Of a DNA stretch of 49,412 nucleotides, positions 34,278-42,680 are shown piece after piece. Position numbers and translations under genes: made by a program. The DNA comes from Oscillospiraceae bacterium (GTDB lineage Bacteria > Bacillota > Clostridia > Oscillospirales > CAG-382), in contig SVTM01000020.1 of the NCBI GenBank assembly GCA_015063785.1, positions 1-49,412 of the forward strand, written 5' to 3'. The notes beneath the pieces were generated by a model. The model had not been told where the DNA came from, ran no database searches, and was given only the letters and a program-made list of their open reading frames with translations. The stretch's first letter is position 1; every line of letters starts with the position of its first letter.

Positions 34278-35504
34278 ATGGACGACAAGACAAAAAATCC
34301 CGTTTGCGCTTTTTGCGGCAAGGCAGAAGGCGATCTTTCAAAGATCATTATCGGCCCCAACGGCATCAATATCTGCGCAAACTGTGTTTCGATCTGCGAC
34401 AGTATTCTTGAAGAATACGCCGAAAGCCTTGCCCCTGAAAAGAGCGGCGAGGACGACGAGATCACCCTTGAAAATCTGCCAAAACCCCACGAGCTGAAAA
34501 AAGAGCTCGACCGCCACGTTATCGGTCAGGACGATGCAAAAATCGCCCTTTGCGTCGCGGTATACAACCATTACAAGAGAATTTTGCAGAAAAACGACGA
34601 TGACGACGTGGAGATCCAAAAGAGCAACGTTCTTATGCTCGGCCCCACCGGCGTCGGCAAAACTCTGCTTGCCCAAACCCTTGCAAAAATGCTTAAAGTT
34701 CCCTTTGCCATCGCCGACGCCACCACCCTCACCGAGGCAGGATATGTGGGTGAAGACGTGGAAAACATTCTTCTCCGTCTTATCCAGGCAGCAGATTTCG
34801 ACGTGGAAAAGGCAGAAAAAGGAATCATCTATGTCGACGAGATCGACAAGATATCAAGACGCAGCGAAAACCGCTCGATCACCCGTGATGTTTCGGGCGA
34901 AGGCGTACAGCAAGCTCTTTTGAAGATCCTTGAGGGCACGGTTTCCAACGTTCCTCCACAAGGCGGCAGAAAACACCCAAACCAGGAATTTATCGAGATA
35001 GACACCTCCAACATCCTCTTTATCTGCGGCGGCGCTTTTGACGGCATCGAAGATATCATCTCCGAGCGCACCAAGGGCACCCAGACCATCGGCTACGGAG
35101 CCAGCGTTCTCACAGCAAAAGAGAAAGAAAAGGAGTCGCTGATCTCAAAAATCCAGGCACGCGACCTCGTGAAATACGGTATAATCCCCGAGCTTGTGGG
35201 CAGAATGCCTGTTATCGTCGGACTTCACAATCTTGACAAGGACGCTCTGAAGCGCATTCTCGTCGAGCCCAAAAATTCGTTGACAAAACAGTACAAAAAG
35301 CTCTTCAAAATGGACGGCATCGAGCTTTCGTTTGAAGACGCGGCTCTCGACGCCATTGCCGAGCTTGCCTGCGAAAGAAAAACAGGTGCCCGCGGACTTC
35401 GCGCTATCACCGAGGAGATCATGACAAAGCTCATGTTCGATGCTCCTTCCGAAGAAGGTAAGACCGAGATAGTTATCACGGCGGATATGATAAACAAAAA
35501 ATAA
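34278..35504 (+). CDS. clpX: Clp protease ATP-binding subunit ClpX
   Basis: The 408-aa AAA+ unfoldase starts with the zinc-binding domain (C10, C13, C33, C36), then Walker A GPTGVGKT near residue 122, Walker [30 protein letters not shown] and the pore and sensor regions. [11 protein letters not shown] and GARGLRAI are typical of the C-terminal lid. It selects and unfolds substrates for ClpP. It ends at a strong terminator. Confidence 0.97.
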   Translation: MDDKTKNPVCAFCGKAEGDLSKIIIGPNGINICANCVSICDSILEEYAESLAPEKSGEDDEITLENLPKPHELKKELDRHVIGQDDAKIALCVAVYNHYKRILQKNDDDDVEIQKSNVLMLGPTGVGKTLLAQTLAKMLKVPFAIADATTLTEAGYVGEDVENILLRLIQAADFDVEKAEKGIIYVDEIDKISRRSENRSITRDVSGEGVQQALLKILEGTVSNVPPQGGRKHPNQEFIEIDTSNILFICGGAFDGIEDIISERTKGTQTIGYGASVLTAKEKEKESLISKIQARDLVKYGIIPELVGRMPVIVGLHNLDKDALKRILVEPKNSLTKQYKKLFKMDGIELSFEDAALDAIAELACERKTGARGLRAITEEIMTKLMFDAPSEEGKTEIVITADMINKK

Positions 35505-35509
35505 CATCT

Positions 35510-35541
35510 AAAGGACTGAAAATGTTTTTCAGTCCTTTTCT
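35510..35541 (+). terminator. Terminator after clpX
   Basis: A perfect 13-bp stem, AAAGGACTGAAAA (35510-35522) with TTTTCAGTCCTTT (35526-35538), has a 3-nt loop and a T-rich end. Confidence 0.9.
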
Positions 35542-35542
35542 A

Positions 35543-35571
35543 TTTACAAAATATATCTTTTATGTTATAAT
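35543..35571 (+). promoter_or_regulatory. Promoter of the GH35 gene
   Basis: TTTACA (35543-35548) and TATAAT (35566-35571) are 17 bp apart, directly behind the clpX terminator and 30 bp before the GH35 start. Confidence 0.75.
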
Positions 35572-35600
35572 ACGCACAAAAACACAAAAGGAGAAAAGTC

Positions 35601-37592
35601 ATGCATATTATCGCAAAAAAGCCCATATATTCCCCCAAGCTAGACAATTTCGGCGGCACCGTCATGGGTTTTGAATACGGTATCACCGAACAGTATCTGA
35701 CGAAAAACGGCAAACCTTATATCTACAGGATGGGAGAGATGCACTATTCCCGTGTGCCCGAAGATCGTTGGGAAGAAGAGCTTATTAAGATGCGCGACGG
35801 AGGGATAGATGTTATTTCATCCTATGTCATCTGGATACACCATGAGGAAAAAGATGGTGAATTTTGCTTTGACGGCAACAGAAATATCGCAAAATTTATC
35901 GGTATATGCAAAAAACTTGGTCTTCCCTTTGTCTTAAGAATCGGCCCCTGGTGTCATGCCGAGGTAAGAAACGGCGGTTTTCCCGATTGGTTGATCGAGA
36001 AAACTCAGGGGATTGTGCGTACCGACGCCGAGCCTTATCTTTCGTATGTGCAAAGATTTTTTGAGCAGATATATGCACAGGTTAAGGATTGTCTCGATTC
36101 AGTCCTGGCAATTCAGCTTGAAAACGAGATGCGCAAGCAAAAGAATTATATGATAAAGCTGAAAAAGATGCTCATCGACATCGGCTTTTTTGCCCCATTC
36201 TACACAATTACCGGCTGGGGAGGCGCAGATTCACCCGATAGTTATCCCGAAAACGAGATGATCCCCCTTTATGGCGGATATCCCGAAGCTCCGTGGCTTG
36301 ATAACATCGACGAATATTTCGGATGCTCAAACTTTCTTTTTTCAAAAGAAAGGGATGATGAGAATATCGGCGGCGACCTTTTCGGGAAAGAAGACAAGCT
36401 GTCGGTCAAAACCAATGCGACAAGCCCAAAAACTCCTTTCCTCACATGTGAGCTCGGCGGCGGAATGCAGGCAACCTATCACAGACGTCCGATAATCTCG
36501 GCAGAAGACATTTTCTCGCTTATAGTATGCAAGCTCGGCTCGGGCACCAACGGTCTTGGATATTACGTTTATCACGGCGGAGCGAACCCCGTGGGAGAAA
36601 CCACCATGCAAGAATCGCGAGAAACGGGATATCCGAACGACCTGCCCATAATCTCATACGATTTCCAGGCACCCCTCGGAAATGCGGGGCAGATTCGCAA
36701 AATCTATTTTCTGCTTCGCGCCCTGCACAAATTCATCAATTCAGACGGCGAAAGACTTGCTCCTATGCCTGCCGTATTTCCCGACGAGATCCCTCGTGAT
36801 TTTCTTGATATCGAAAAACTGCGCTGCGCGGTAAGAAGCGATGGATTCAGCGGATATCTGTTTGTTTCAAACCACTATCATGGCGGCAAAATGAAAAAAA
36901 TCAGTGAATTGGTGAAGATCTCTCTTGCAGACGGTGGCAAAACAGAGATTCCCGTAAAGCTCGATGCCCATGCTGCAGGTATTATTCCGTTCAATTACAA
37001 AATAGGCTCTGAAAATGTAAGCTGGTTGACCGCGATGCCGCAGGGCGAGGATGAAAACAATATCTATTTTGCAAAAATGCCGGGAATTGAGCCCGAAATA
37101 TGCATTGACGGAAAGAGTATCGTTCCTCTGACAAACGGAATGTCTGTCGGCGGCAAACGTCTGGTAATCATTGACAATGGCACTCCCTCGCCATCATCCG
37201 GCAAAAAAATTGCTCTTTCCGATCCTGTCACATCCCAAGACAGATCGTTTTTTGACCATATCGTGAATTTCGATGGTACTCTGCCCGAATTTGCCCCTGT
37301 GAATGAATATAAGTTTAAACTTGCTGCAGACGTAAAATATCTGAAAATAGAAGCGTACGGCAACGTCGGTGCGCTTTATTGCAAAGACAAGCTTGTTTTT
37401 GATAATTACCTCCGCGGGGACGATTGGATCATTGATGTCAGAAGCTTTGCTCCCGAAACTGAGTTTGTTTTTAAAATACTCCCCCTCACAAAAAAAGACA
37501 AGGCGAAGATATTCTTTGAGTACGACATGCCGATTGGAAATATAACTCCCACAGTGTATGGGCTGACAGACAAGATCGTATATGTAGATTAA
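35601..37592 (+). CDS. Glycoside hydrolase family 35-like beta-galactosidase
   Basis: The 663-aa protein has the GH35 (beta/alpha)8 barrel signatures: YRMGEMHYSRVPEDRWEEEL, KMRDGGIDVISSYVIWIHHE, RIGPWCHAEVRNGGFPDWL and AIQLENEMRK, in which E176 of the NE pair is the likely acid/base. E284 in LTCELGGGMQ is the candidate nucleophile. The C-terminal 300 residues are beta-rich accessory domains. No signal peptide is present, so the enzyme acts on imported oligosaccharides. AAGGAG stands before the ATG. The NEM instead of NEY and the divergent nucleophile segment suggest an unusual specificity. Confidence 0.78.
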   Translation: MHIIAKKPIYSPKLDNFGGTVMGFEYGITEQYLTKNGKPYIYRMGEMHYSRVPEDRWEEELIKMRDGGIDVISSYVIWIHHEEKDGEFCFDGNRNIAKFIGICKKLGLPFVLRIGPWCHAEVRNGGFPDWLIEKTQGIVRTDAEPYLSYVQRFFEQIYAQVKDCLDSVLAIQLENEMRKQKNYMIKLKKMLIDIGFFAPFYTITGWGGADSPDSYPENEMIPLYGGYPEAPWLDNIDEYFGCSNFLFSKERDDENIGGDLFGKEDKLSVKTNATSPKTPFLTCELGGGMQATYHRRPIISAEDIFSLIVCKLGSGTNGLGYYVYHGGANPVGETTMQESRETGYPNDLPIISYDFQAPLGNAGQIRKIYFLLRALHKFINSDGERLAPMPAVFPDEIPRDFLDIEKLRCAVRSDGFSGYLFVSNHYHGGKMKKISELVKISLADGGKTEIPVKLDAHAAGIIPFNYKIGSENVSWLTAMPQGEDENNIYFAKMPGIEPEICIDGKSIVPLTNGMSVGGKRLVIIDNGTPSPSSGKKIALSDPVTSQDRSFFDHIVNFDGTLPEFAPVNEYKFKLAADVKYLKIEAYGNVGALYCKDKLVFDNYLRGDDWIIDVRSFAPETEFVFKILPLTKKDKAKIFFEYDMPIGNITPTVYGLTDKIVYVD

Positions 37593-37601
37593 AACTTTTA
37601 A

Positions 37602-37636
37602 AAAACGCACTCCAATTTTGCATCGGAGTGCGTTTT
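37602..37636. terminator. Bidirectional terminator between GH35 and mutase genes
   Basis: A 12-bp stem, AAAACGCACTCC (37602-37613) with GGAGTGCGTTTT (37625-37636), is flanked by A and T runs on both sides. Confidence 0.88.
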
Positions 37637-37646
37637 CTTATCAGGA

Positions 37647-39368
37647 TTATTTATCAAAAATTTCATTTGCTGTCTTTTCAAGGTTTTCAACAATGGCATC
37701 TGCCTGCTCAAGAGTCTTGGCGCAGGCGGTGAGATACGCCTTGATCTTGGGTTCTGTTCCAGAGGGACGGATGATAAGACTGCAATCGTTTTCAAGATTC
37801 ATAACAAAAACATCGGCAGGAGGAAGGTCGATATCAGAAACCGCACCCGTCGTTTTGTCGGTGATCTTTCTTTCGAGGTGGTCGGCAATGCTTGTAACCT
37901 TAAGACCTGCGATCTTTTCGGGAGCATTTTCACGCAGCGACCTCATGATATCTGCCATGATGTTCATGCCCTGCTCGCCGTCAAACGATGCGCTGATAGT
38001 CTTGTGGCGGAAAACGCCGAACTCAGAATATATCTCCTGCATAAAGTCAAGCAGAGTTTTGCCCAAAAGCTTGCAGTATGCCGCCATTTCGCTTATCATC
38101 ATCGCAGCAAAAACAGCGTCCTTGTCGCGGACGTATGAGCCGGAAAGATAACCGTAACTTTCTTCAAATCCAAGCTGGAAAAGCTCCTCGTTGCCCTTTT
38201 CTTCAAGCAGTTTTATCTGCTCGCCGATGTACTTGAAGCCGGTCAGTACGTTCACCATGCGGCAGGAATATTTTTCGGCGATCTTTGCCGCAAGATCGGA
38301 GGTAACAAGGCTCTTTACGACCATGCTGTTTGCAGGCAATTTTCCCATCTCGCTCTTTCTCGAAAGGATGTAGTATGTCATCATGCATCCGATCTCGTTG
38401 CCTGTCAAAAGCTTGTACTGTCCGTTTTTGTCACGCACAGCAACGCCCGCGCGGTCGGCATCCGGGTCGGTGGCAAGGATAATGTCGGGGGACGAGGTCT
38501 TTGCCATTTCTATTCCGATCTCGAAAGCCTTGGGGAATTCGGGGTTGGGATAGGGTGTTGTGGGGAAATTGCCGTCGGGCATTTCCTGCTCACGCACCAC
38601 ATCGCACTTCACGTTCATGCGCGAAAGTATCTCTCTTACGGGAATGTTTCCCGTGCCGTTAAGGGGAGTATAAAGCACCGAAAGTCCGCTCTTTTCGCAG
38701 ATCTCGGGATCGATCGCTCTTTCCAGTACTTTTTTGTAATAATTATCGAGCATAACATCGTCTGTATACTCGATGATGCCGGTTTTCACGCCCTCGTCAA
38801 AGTCCGCAACTTCAACGCCGAAATAGTCGACCTTGTTTACAAAGGCGGTGGTTTCGTCGGCATAAACATCGGTCATCTGACATCCGTCGGGGCCGTAGCA
38901 TTTGTAGCCATTATACTGTGCAGGGTTGTGGCTGGCGGTGATCATGATGCCTGCGTCACATCCGTAATAGCGAACCATATAAGAAAGAACAGGGGTCGGC
39001 TCGAGCACCGGGGTGATATATACCTTGATACCGTTTGCCGCAAGCACACGCGCCGCGTGCTTGGCAAAAAGCTCGGAATTTATTCTGGGGTCGTAGGAAA
39101 TAGCAACGCTTCCGCCCGATCTTTTGGAATTGATGCAATCGGCAAGACCTTTGGTGACTCTGCCGACGGTGTATATATTCATTCGGTTGGTGCCTGCGCC
39201 GATAACGCCGCGAAGACCGGCTGTGCCGAATTTAAGCTCGGTATAGAAGCGGTCGAAAACGCCGTCCTCGTCGGAGGACGCAGCCTTGAGTTCTTCTATA
39301 AGTGCAGGGTCATCGGTTGCCTTTTCGCACCACAAATTGTATTTTTCAAAAATTTCCTGATTCAACAT
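37647..39368 (-). CDS. pgcA: Alpha-phosphoglucomutase / phosphomannomutase family
   Basis: The 573-aa phosphohexomutase has GTAGLRGVIGAGTNRMN near the N-terminus, the phosphoserine loop ITASHNPAQYNGYK, the metal-binding DPDADRAGVAV, FGFEESYGY-like sugar-binding segment (GFEESYGYLSG) and the phosphate-binding IRPSGTEPKIK at the end. Length and motifs fit the Bacillus PgcA type that interconverts glucose 1- and 6-phosphate. AAAGGA stands before the ATG and a consensus-like promoter upstream. The symbol is by family; phosphomannose or phosphoglucosamine use is possible. Confidence 0.88.
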   Translation of the reverse strand: MLNQEIFEKYNLWCEKATDDPALIEELKAASSDEDGVFDRFYTELKFGTAGLRGVIGAGTNRMNIYTVGRVTKGLADCINSKRSGGSVAISYDPRINSELFAKHAARVLAANGIKVYITPVLEPTPVLSYMVRYYGCDAGIMITASHNPAQYNGYKCYGPDGCQMTDVYADETTAFVNKVDYFGVEVADFDEGVKTGIIEYTDDVMLDNYYKKVLERAIDPEICEKSGLSVLYTPLNGTGNIPVREILSRMNVKCDVVREQEMPDGNFPTTPYPNPEFPKAFEIGIEMAKTSSPDIILATDPDADRAGVAVRDKNGQYKLLTGNEIGCMMTYYILSRKSEMGKLPANSMVVKSLVTSDLAAKIAEKYSCRMVNVLTGFKYIGEQIKLLEEKGNEELFQLGFEESYGYLSGSYVRDKDAVFAAMMISEMAAYCKLLGKTLLDFMQEIYSEFGVFRHKTISASFDGEQGMNIMADIMRSLRENAPEKIAGLKVTSIADHLERKITDKTTGAVSDIDLPPADVFVMNLENDCSLIIRPSGTEPKIKAYLTACAKTLEQADAIVENLEKTANEIFDK

Positions 39369-39405
39369 TTAAAGATGTTCCTTTCATAAAGGGTTATTAC
39401 ACTTT

Positions 39406-39434
39406 ATTGTACCAATTTTTTGCACTTTTGTCAA
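39406..39434 (-). promoter_or_regulatory. Promoter of the phosphosugar mutase gene
   Basis: On the minus strand TTGACA (39434-39429) and TACAAT (39411-39406) have a 17-bp spacer. An inverted pair GGGTTATT/AATAACCC (39391-39398, 39433-39440) brackets this promoter and could be an operator. Confidence 0.7.
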
Positions 39435-39483
39435 TAACCCCCCATATTAAAATGCAAAATGCAAAATACAGGATGTGCAAAGC

Positions 39484-39507
39484 ATCGTCTGTTTCATGTC
39501 AGACGAT
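39484..39507 (-). terminator. Possible terminator of the spoIIA operon
   Basis: ATCGTCTG (39484-39491) pairs with CAGACGAT (39500-39507). The hairpin overlaps the last codons of sigF and is followed by GCTTTGC rather than a clean T run, so function is uncertain. Confidence 0.4.
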
Positions 39508-40215
39508 CATTTCGCGGCGCAGCTTTTCAATAATTTTCTTTTCGCGGCGCGACACTTTGACCTGCGAAAGCCCCAGCTGTTTTGCGCTTTCGCTTTGGGT
39601 CATTCCGCGGAAATAGCGCAGATATATCAGCTTTCTTTCGTCGTCGGGCAGTTTTTTCAGCGCCTCTGAAAGGGCGAGCTTATCTGTCATCTCCTCGCTG
39701 GTGTCCACACCGATAAGCTCTTCAAACGACGGCGAATCCTCATCTCCCGTCCTTTCCTGCAGCGAAATGGGAGGCAGCATTGCCTCCATAGAAGTCACAA
39801 CCTCGTCATAACTCATCGAACAAAGCTCGCACAACTCTGAAACCTTGGGTTCTCGACCGTTTTTTGCCGCAAAATCTTCCGATGCGCGATAAAGCAGATA
39901 TCCCCGACGTTTGATATCCCGGCTTATTTTTATCAGCCCGTCGTCCCTCAAAAAGCGTTTAAGTTCTCCCGTCACCATATGTACGGCGTAAGTAGAAAAG
40001 GCCGTGCCAAAGCTTTCGTCAAAACCGTACACCGCCTTCATCATGCCGATGTTTCCGATCTGTATCAGATCCTCGGTTTCCTGTCCGCGCCCCTGAAAAC
40101 GCAGGGCAATGCTTTTGACAAGTCCCGTGTTTTCTCCGATCAGCTCGTCAAGCGCCCTCGTGTCACCCTGTTTTGCCAGCCGCACGAGTTCAATATTTCT
40201 CGCATTGTCATACAT
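39499..40215 (-). CDS. sigF: Sporulation sigma factor SigF
   Basis: The 238-aa sigma-70 family protein directs forespore transcription. Region 2 includes ETEDLIQIGNIGMMKAVYGF and FSTYAVHMVTGELKRFLRDD, region 3 follows, and region 4 has LGLSQVKVSRREKKIIEKL. It is identified as SigF rather than SigG or SigB by its place behind spoIIAA and spoIIAB. Spacing to spoIIAB is 17 bp. In Bacillus the operon is driven by sigma-H; no such site was confirmed here. Confidence 0.92.
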   Translation of the reverse strand: MYDNARNIELVRLAKQGDTRALDELIGENTGLVKSIALRFQGRGQETEDLIQIGNIGMMKAVYGFDESFGTAFSTYAVHMVTGELKRFLRDDGLIKISRDIKRRGYLLYRASEDFAAKNGREPKVSELCELCSMSYDEVVTSMEAMLPPISLQERTGDEDSPSFEELIGVDTSEEMTDKLALSEALKKLPDDERKLIYLRYFRGMTQSESAKQLGLSQVKVSRREKKIIEKLRREMIV

Positions 40216-40232
40216 AAACTTTCACCGCAAAT

Positions 40233-40697
40233 TTATGAATCCGACAGTCTTTTTTTGAAATTCAGCCTTTTCACCATGGTCACGCTCGTGCCCTTGCCTT
40301 TGTGCGAGCGTACAGTCAGCTTGTCTGTAAAACTTTCCATGATCGAAAAACCCATTCCGCTCCTCTCGTTTGCCGCATCGGTGGTAAAAAGCGGTTGCAT
40401 GGCAAGTTTCACGTCGTCAATGCCGCAACCGCAGTCCTTTACCACCACCGTCAAAAAACCCTCTGTATCATATTTGCCTTGTATGTATATCTTTTTCTTT
40501 TTTTCGTCCTGCTCGTATCTGTATGCGTGGACAATACAGTTTGTCACCGCCTCGGACACGGCGGTTTTTATGTCGGCGATCTCCTCGACGGTGGGATCGA
40601 GCTGGGCGGCAAACGCCGACACCAAAACCCGTGCATACCCCTCGTTTACCGACGATGCATATAAGGTCGTCTTGAAATAATTGAGAATCTTCTTCAT
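40233..40697 (-). CDS. spoIIAB: Anti-sigma F factor SpoIIAB
   Basis: This 154-aa GHKL-fold serine kinase binds SigF and phosphorylates SpoIIAA. The ATP-binding N box is VSEAVTNCIVHAYRYE, the G1 box DCGCGIDDV and the G2 part RSGMGFSIMESF. Length is about that of the Bacillus protein. It lies between spoIIAA and sigF on the minus strand, with an AAAGGA site ahead of the ATG. Confidence 0.93.
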   Translation of the reverse strand: MKKILNYFKTTLYASSVNEGYARVLVSAFAAQLDPTVEEIADIKTAVSEAVTNCIVHAYRYEQDEKKKKIYIQGKYDTEGFLTVVVKDCGCGIDDVKLAMQPLFTTDAANERSGMGFSIMESFTDKLTVRSHKGKGTSVTMVKRLNFKKRLSDS

Positions 40698-40732
40698 TTT
40701 GTTGCAAAGTCCTTTCGTTTTTTATAAAAAGC

Positions 40733-41059
40733 TCAGGATATCTTGTCCTTTGTACGCACTATCTTTAAAAGCTTGTCGGCGCCTGCCATTTTCAGCATAT
40801 CCTCCACCCTGCGCGCCGGGTCAACCACCAACATTTCGCCTTTTATATCGTTCATTTTGCGAAGTCTGCCCAAAACAAAACCAAGTCCCGACGAGTCCAT
40901 AAAGTCGATCTGTGAAAGGTCCATAATGAGGGTCTTGGGGCGGTTTTTCAAAATCAGGCTGTCCACCTTTTCACGTGTGTCCTTTACGGCATGATGGTCG
41001 ACCTCTCCGCAAATTTTTAAAAACAGCTTGTCCTTTTCGTTCCATACGGTAAGATCCAT
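40733..41059 (-). CDS. spoIIAA: Anti-sigma F factor antagonist SpoIIAA
   Basis: The 108-aa STAS protein releases SigF by binding SpoIIAB when unphosphorylated. DFMDSSGLGFVLGRL holds the phosphorylated serine, residue 57, equivalent to Ser58 in Bacillus. GGAGGTG precedes the ATG closely. It is the first gene of the spoIIA operon, 83 bp behind gerB. Confidence 0.94.
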   Translation of the reverse strand: MDLTVWNEKDKLFLKICGEVDHHAVKDTREKVDSLILKNRPKTLIMDLSQIDFMDSSGLGFVLGRLRKMNDIKGEMLVVDPARRVEDMLKMAGADKLLKIVRTKDKIS

Positions 41060-41083
41060 TTTTTCACCTCCGATACTTTTTCG

Positions 41084-41092
41084 ATTATACCA
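41084..41092 (-). promoter_or_regulatory. Possible extended -10 promoter before spoIIAA
   Basis: Minus-strand TGGTATAAT (41092-41084) is an extended -10 element about 25 bp before the spoIIAA start. No good -35 box or sigma-H consensus was found, so this is tentative. Confidence 0.4.
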
Positions 41093-41142
41093 TGTACCGT
41101 GCGAAAAAACTGTCTTATTGCGCTGTCAGAAAAGGGGTTTAT

Positions 41143-42204
41143 TCAAGACGTATTTCTCCTTTTTCGCCGATTTTGCACCATTCGTGCCAAAAACACACCG
41201 AAAAAGCAGACAAACGTCCCCGAAAAAGCCGCAATAGCAAATATTTTACTCTGCGAATACGGCAAAAACAAAAACGCCGAATATAAAAGTACAGCCGTCA
41301 AAAGATAACCCGTCCATTCGGGCGATCTCTTTCTTTTTGTACCAAAATTCAGTATATTTTGTACAAAAAACCTTGCCGCCATAGAAAAAACAACAATCTT
41401 CAGCATATACGCAAAATACCACGAAAACAAAAAGATCTCCTGAACGTTCATAAAAGGCACCTGCGAAAGCATGGTTCTGTCGGGACGGACAACGAGCGGA
41501 AGATTGTCTTTTCCGAACCACAAAAGATATTTTGCTCCCTCAAAAACCGTCAAAACGGCAAAGGCAAGAAAAGCCGCCCCCAGCCCCTTTTTTGCACCAC
41601 CGCACCCCTGCGGCTCTTTCAGAAATATCAATGTCGAAATGCCGGCACAATTTATCAGTGCATCAAAAACACAGTTCAAGGAAAACGAAGGCTTTGTGGC
41701 AAAAGATGCAGCATCAAAAGCTTTGCCGTATTCGAGAAAGTTGAAAAAGGTCAGAACAAATGGCAAAACAAGAATCGGTAAAATCAACACGCTTACTCCC
41801 GAATATGAGAAAAACGAGCGTTTTCCGATGTATACCGACAGCAAAAGCGAAAGAAAAACGAAAAAGTGCGAAAATCTTGCGCCTGAAAATTCGTGGGACA
41901 CCGACGGAAGATGGGTAACAAACATTTTTGTAAAAAAAGCATACGCGGCGGCACAAAACGCCACCCCGAGTATTGAAAAAAACAAGTCTGTGCCGTGATT
42001 TTCAAATTTTCCGTCGGTGCTCACAGCTTCTTTTATCTTCAAAAGAATGCACGAAAAAGCAAAAATCGCCGCAAGCGTCAAAACCTGTGTAATAATCGCC
42101 GAAACAAAATTTTCGGCACCCGTCGGCAGAGAAAAAAACGAAAGCCCCGATAAAAGGCAGGCAAAATATGCAGAAAAATTCTGAAGCCCCTTGCTCTTTT
42201 TCAT
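41143..42204 (-). CDS. Spore germination permease, GerAB/GerKB type
   Basis: The 353-aa protein has about ten hydrophobic helices and belongs to the spore-permease branch of the APC transporters. It would be the B subunit of a germinant receptor in the spore inner membrane. Its start overlaps the C-subunit stop by 4 bp. Identity rests on membrane layout and on the two neighbouring ger genes more than on single motifs. The order A-C-B is common in Clostridia. Expression in the forespore under SigG is expected from the family. Confidence 0.82.
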   Translation of the reverse strand: MKKSKGLQNFSAYFACLLSGLSFFSLPTGAENFVSAIITQVLTLAAIFAFSCILLKIKEAVSTDGKFENHGTDLFFSILGVAFCAAAYAFFTKMFVTHLPSVSHEFSGARFSHFFVFLSLLLSVYIGKRSFFSYSGVSVLILPILVLPFVLTFFNFLEYGKAFDAASFATKPSFSLNCVFDALINCAGISTLIFLKEPQGCGGAKKGLGAAFLAFAVLTVFEGAKYLLWFGKDNLPLVVRPDRTMLSQVPFMNVQEIFLFSWYFAYMLKIVVFSMAARFFVQNILNFGTKRKRSPEWTGYLLTAVLLYSAFLFLPYSQSKIFAIAAFSGTFVCFFGVFLARMVQNRRKRRNTS

Positions 42205-42680
42205 TCTCCCTCTCCCTTCATATTTCTAAAATACGATGAAAAAATGACTGCTTCGTTTTCGGATGCGCCGTCATTTTCTTTTATCGTATAATATGCGCTG
42301 CTTTCGCGGCGGATCTTGCATTTCAGCTGAAATTCACTTTGATTAACAAGCATCTCCATCAATTTTCTTTCGGTCTTTCGATCCACCGTCTGCCCAAAGA
42401 TTATTTCCTCCAGCGGCTTGAAAAGTATGCGGTCAAATTCGTTTTCAAGCATCTGTATTGCCCCGTGCACATCGTCTGCCGTCCTTGTCACAAGCTTTGC
42501 GCCGTCCTTTTCGGGGGTGTCCTTGCCCGACGAGGTAAGATATACCGTGATATATATTTTCCCGTCCCGTGTAATGTCAAACCCCAGCTTTTTGCAAAAA
42601 AGATGCTCGTTCTGCATCTCGGCGGTGCAGGATGCAAGAAAAATAACCGCAGCCAAAACAAATATCAGTATTTTTCTCAT
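42201..42680 (-). CDS. Truncated GerAC-like germination lipoprotein
   Basis: The 159-aa lipoprotein has the lipobox LASC (Cys 18) and the N-terminal domain of GerAC proteins, with KLGFDITRDGKIYITVYLT and LFKPLEEIIFGQTV-like sequence. GerAC subunits are usually 370-400 aa with three domains; here the frame ends after the first and overlaps gerB by 4 bp, leaving no room for the others. The tight overlaps on both sides argue for a stable short form, not a recent break. Confidence 0.75.
   Translation of the reverse strand: MRKILIFVLAAVIFLASCTAEMQNEHLFCKKLGFDITRDGKIYITVYLTSSGKDTPEKDGAKLVTRTADDVHGAIQMLENEFDRILFKPLEEIIFGQTVDRKTERKLMEMLVNQSEFQLKCKIRRESSAYYTIKENDGASENEAVIFSSYFRNMKGEGE

Noticed and set aside
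39451..39480. Short direct repeats AAAATGC near the end of sigF
   Set aside because: Two or three copies of a 7-bp AT-rich word are expected by chance in this intergenic region.
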